A DNA stretch of 14,424 nt, taken from assembly GCA_007122505.1 (NCBI GenBank), contig SKTQ01000116.1, forward strand, positions 1 through 14,424, read 5' to 3'. This stretch comes from Bacteroidales bacterium. GTDB taxonomy: Bacteria > Bacteroidota > Bacteroidia > Bacteroidales > UBA7960. The number at the start of each line of letters is the position of its first letter. Position 1 is the first letter of the stretch. Positions 14,230 through 14,424 of this stretch are shown here, piece after piece. The notes beneath the pieces were generated by a model. The model saw only the letters and a list, made by a program, of their open reading frames with translations, was not told where the DNA came from and searched no databases. The position numbers were made by a program, and so were the translations under genes.

Positions 14230-14380
14230 GAGCTGGGAGCTGAGGGAAGAGAGCTGAGGGGGCTGGGTTTTGGACACTTAAGGGGATTTACTTAGGAGTG
14301 AGGAGTATGCAGTAAGCAATAAGTAAGCAGTAGGCAGTAGGCAGTAAGCAGTAGGCAGTAGGCAGTAAGTGGTAAGTAGA
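14230..14380 (+). repeat. Composite 7/9-bp repeat array 3' of the PD-(D/E)XK gene
   Basis: After the gene's stop the plus strand runs GAGCTGGGAGCTGAGGG and related units (14230-14267), then ACTTAAGGGGATTTACTTAGG (14276-14296), then GCAGTAR 7-mers, seven of them back to back at 14327-14375. The three motif classes and their order equal those of the array at 246-467 read on the minus strand, so the two arrays are inverted in the window but identical in polarity relative to the gene they follow. The 7-mer copy numbers differ: many AGCTGGG units on the left, many GCAGTAR units here. Irregular related sequence continues to the window end. Confidence 0.8.
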
Positions 14381-14424
14381 ATAATAGTATAAGAGAATGT
14401 ATGTAGTAAGAAATAAATGTTTGA

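Overview
The window looks like chromosomal DNA from a member of the Bacteroidota. The supporting signs are three or four -7 promoter boxes close to TAnnTTTG, general absence of Shine-Dalgarno sequences before starts, a Bacteroidota-style exonuclease VII large subunit, and intergenic arrays of short direct repeats of a kind I associate with environmental Bacteroidota. I see no phage, transposase, CRISPR array, tRNA or rRNA. Most of the window is ordinary housekeeping and stress-response DNA; the least explained parts are the repeat arrays at both ends. Layout: 1-467 is non-coding repeat DNA made of several families with 7-, 8- and 9-bp periods. Then comes a run of minus-strand genes: an orphan ArsR-type regulator with two palindromic operators (473-787), a rhodanese-like protein lacking the catalytic cysteine (984-1403), a MobB-like P-loop protein (1464-2003) 5 bp behind a sugar-nucleotidyltransferase (2009-2908), a two-gene unit resembling the quinone-detoxifying MhqO/MhqD pair (2983-4562), and the lytic transglycosylase MltF (4701-6152). 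From 6443 the genes switch to the plus strand: a lipoprotein amidohydrolase, a secreted C69 dipeptidase, a flavoredoxin-like flavin reductase, and xseA-xseB (exonuclease VII). A bidirectional hairpin terminator at 12266-12313 separates xseB from two convergent minus-strand genes: a secreted HMA-domain metal-binding protein and an unrecognised 63-residue protein. The last gene (13517-14206) encodes a coiled-coil plus PD-(D/E)XK nuclease-fold protein and runs into a second repeat array that continues past the window edge. How the genes fit together: MltF, the amidohydrolase and the dipeptidase are all exported, so the centre of the window encodes envelope or periplasmic hydrolases. MhqO, MhqD, the ArsR regulator, the rhodanese-like protein and the HMA protein suggest electrophile, metal or sulfur stress functions, but they are not one operon. 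The main structural observation is that the arrays at the two ends have the same order and polarity relative to the gene they follow: stop codon, then AGCTGGG 7-mers, then ACTTAAGRG-type 9-mers, then GTAAGCAGTAGG-type 7-mers. They therefore look like two copies of one composite, oriented 3'-flanking element.
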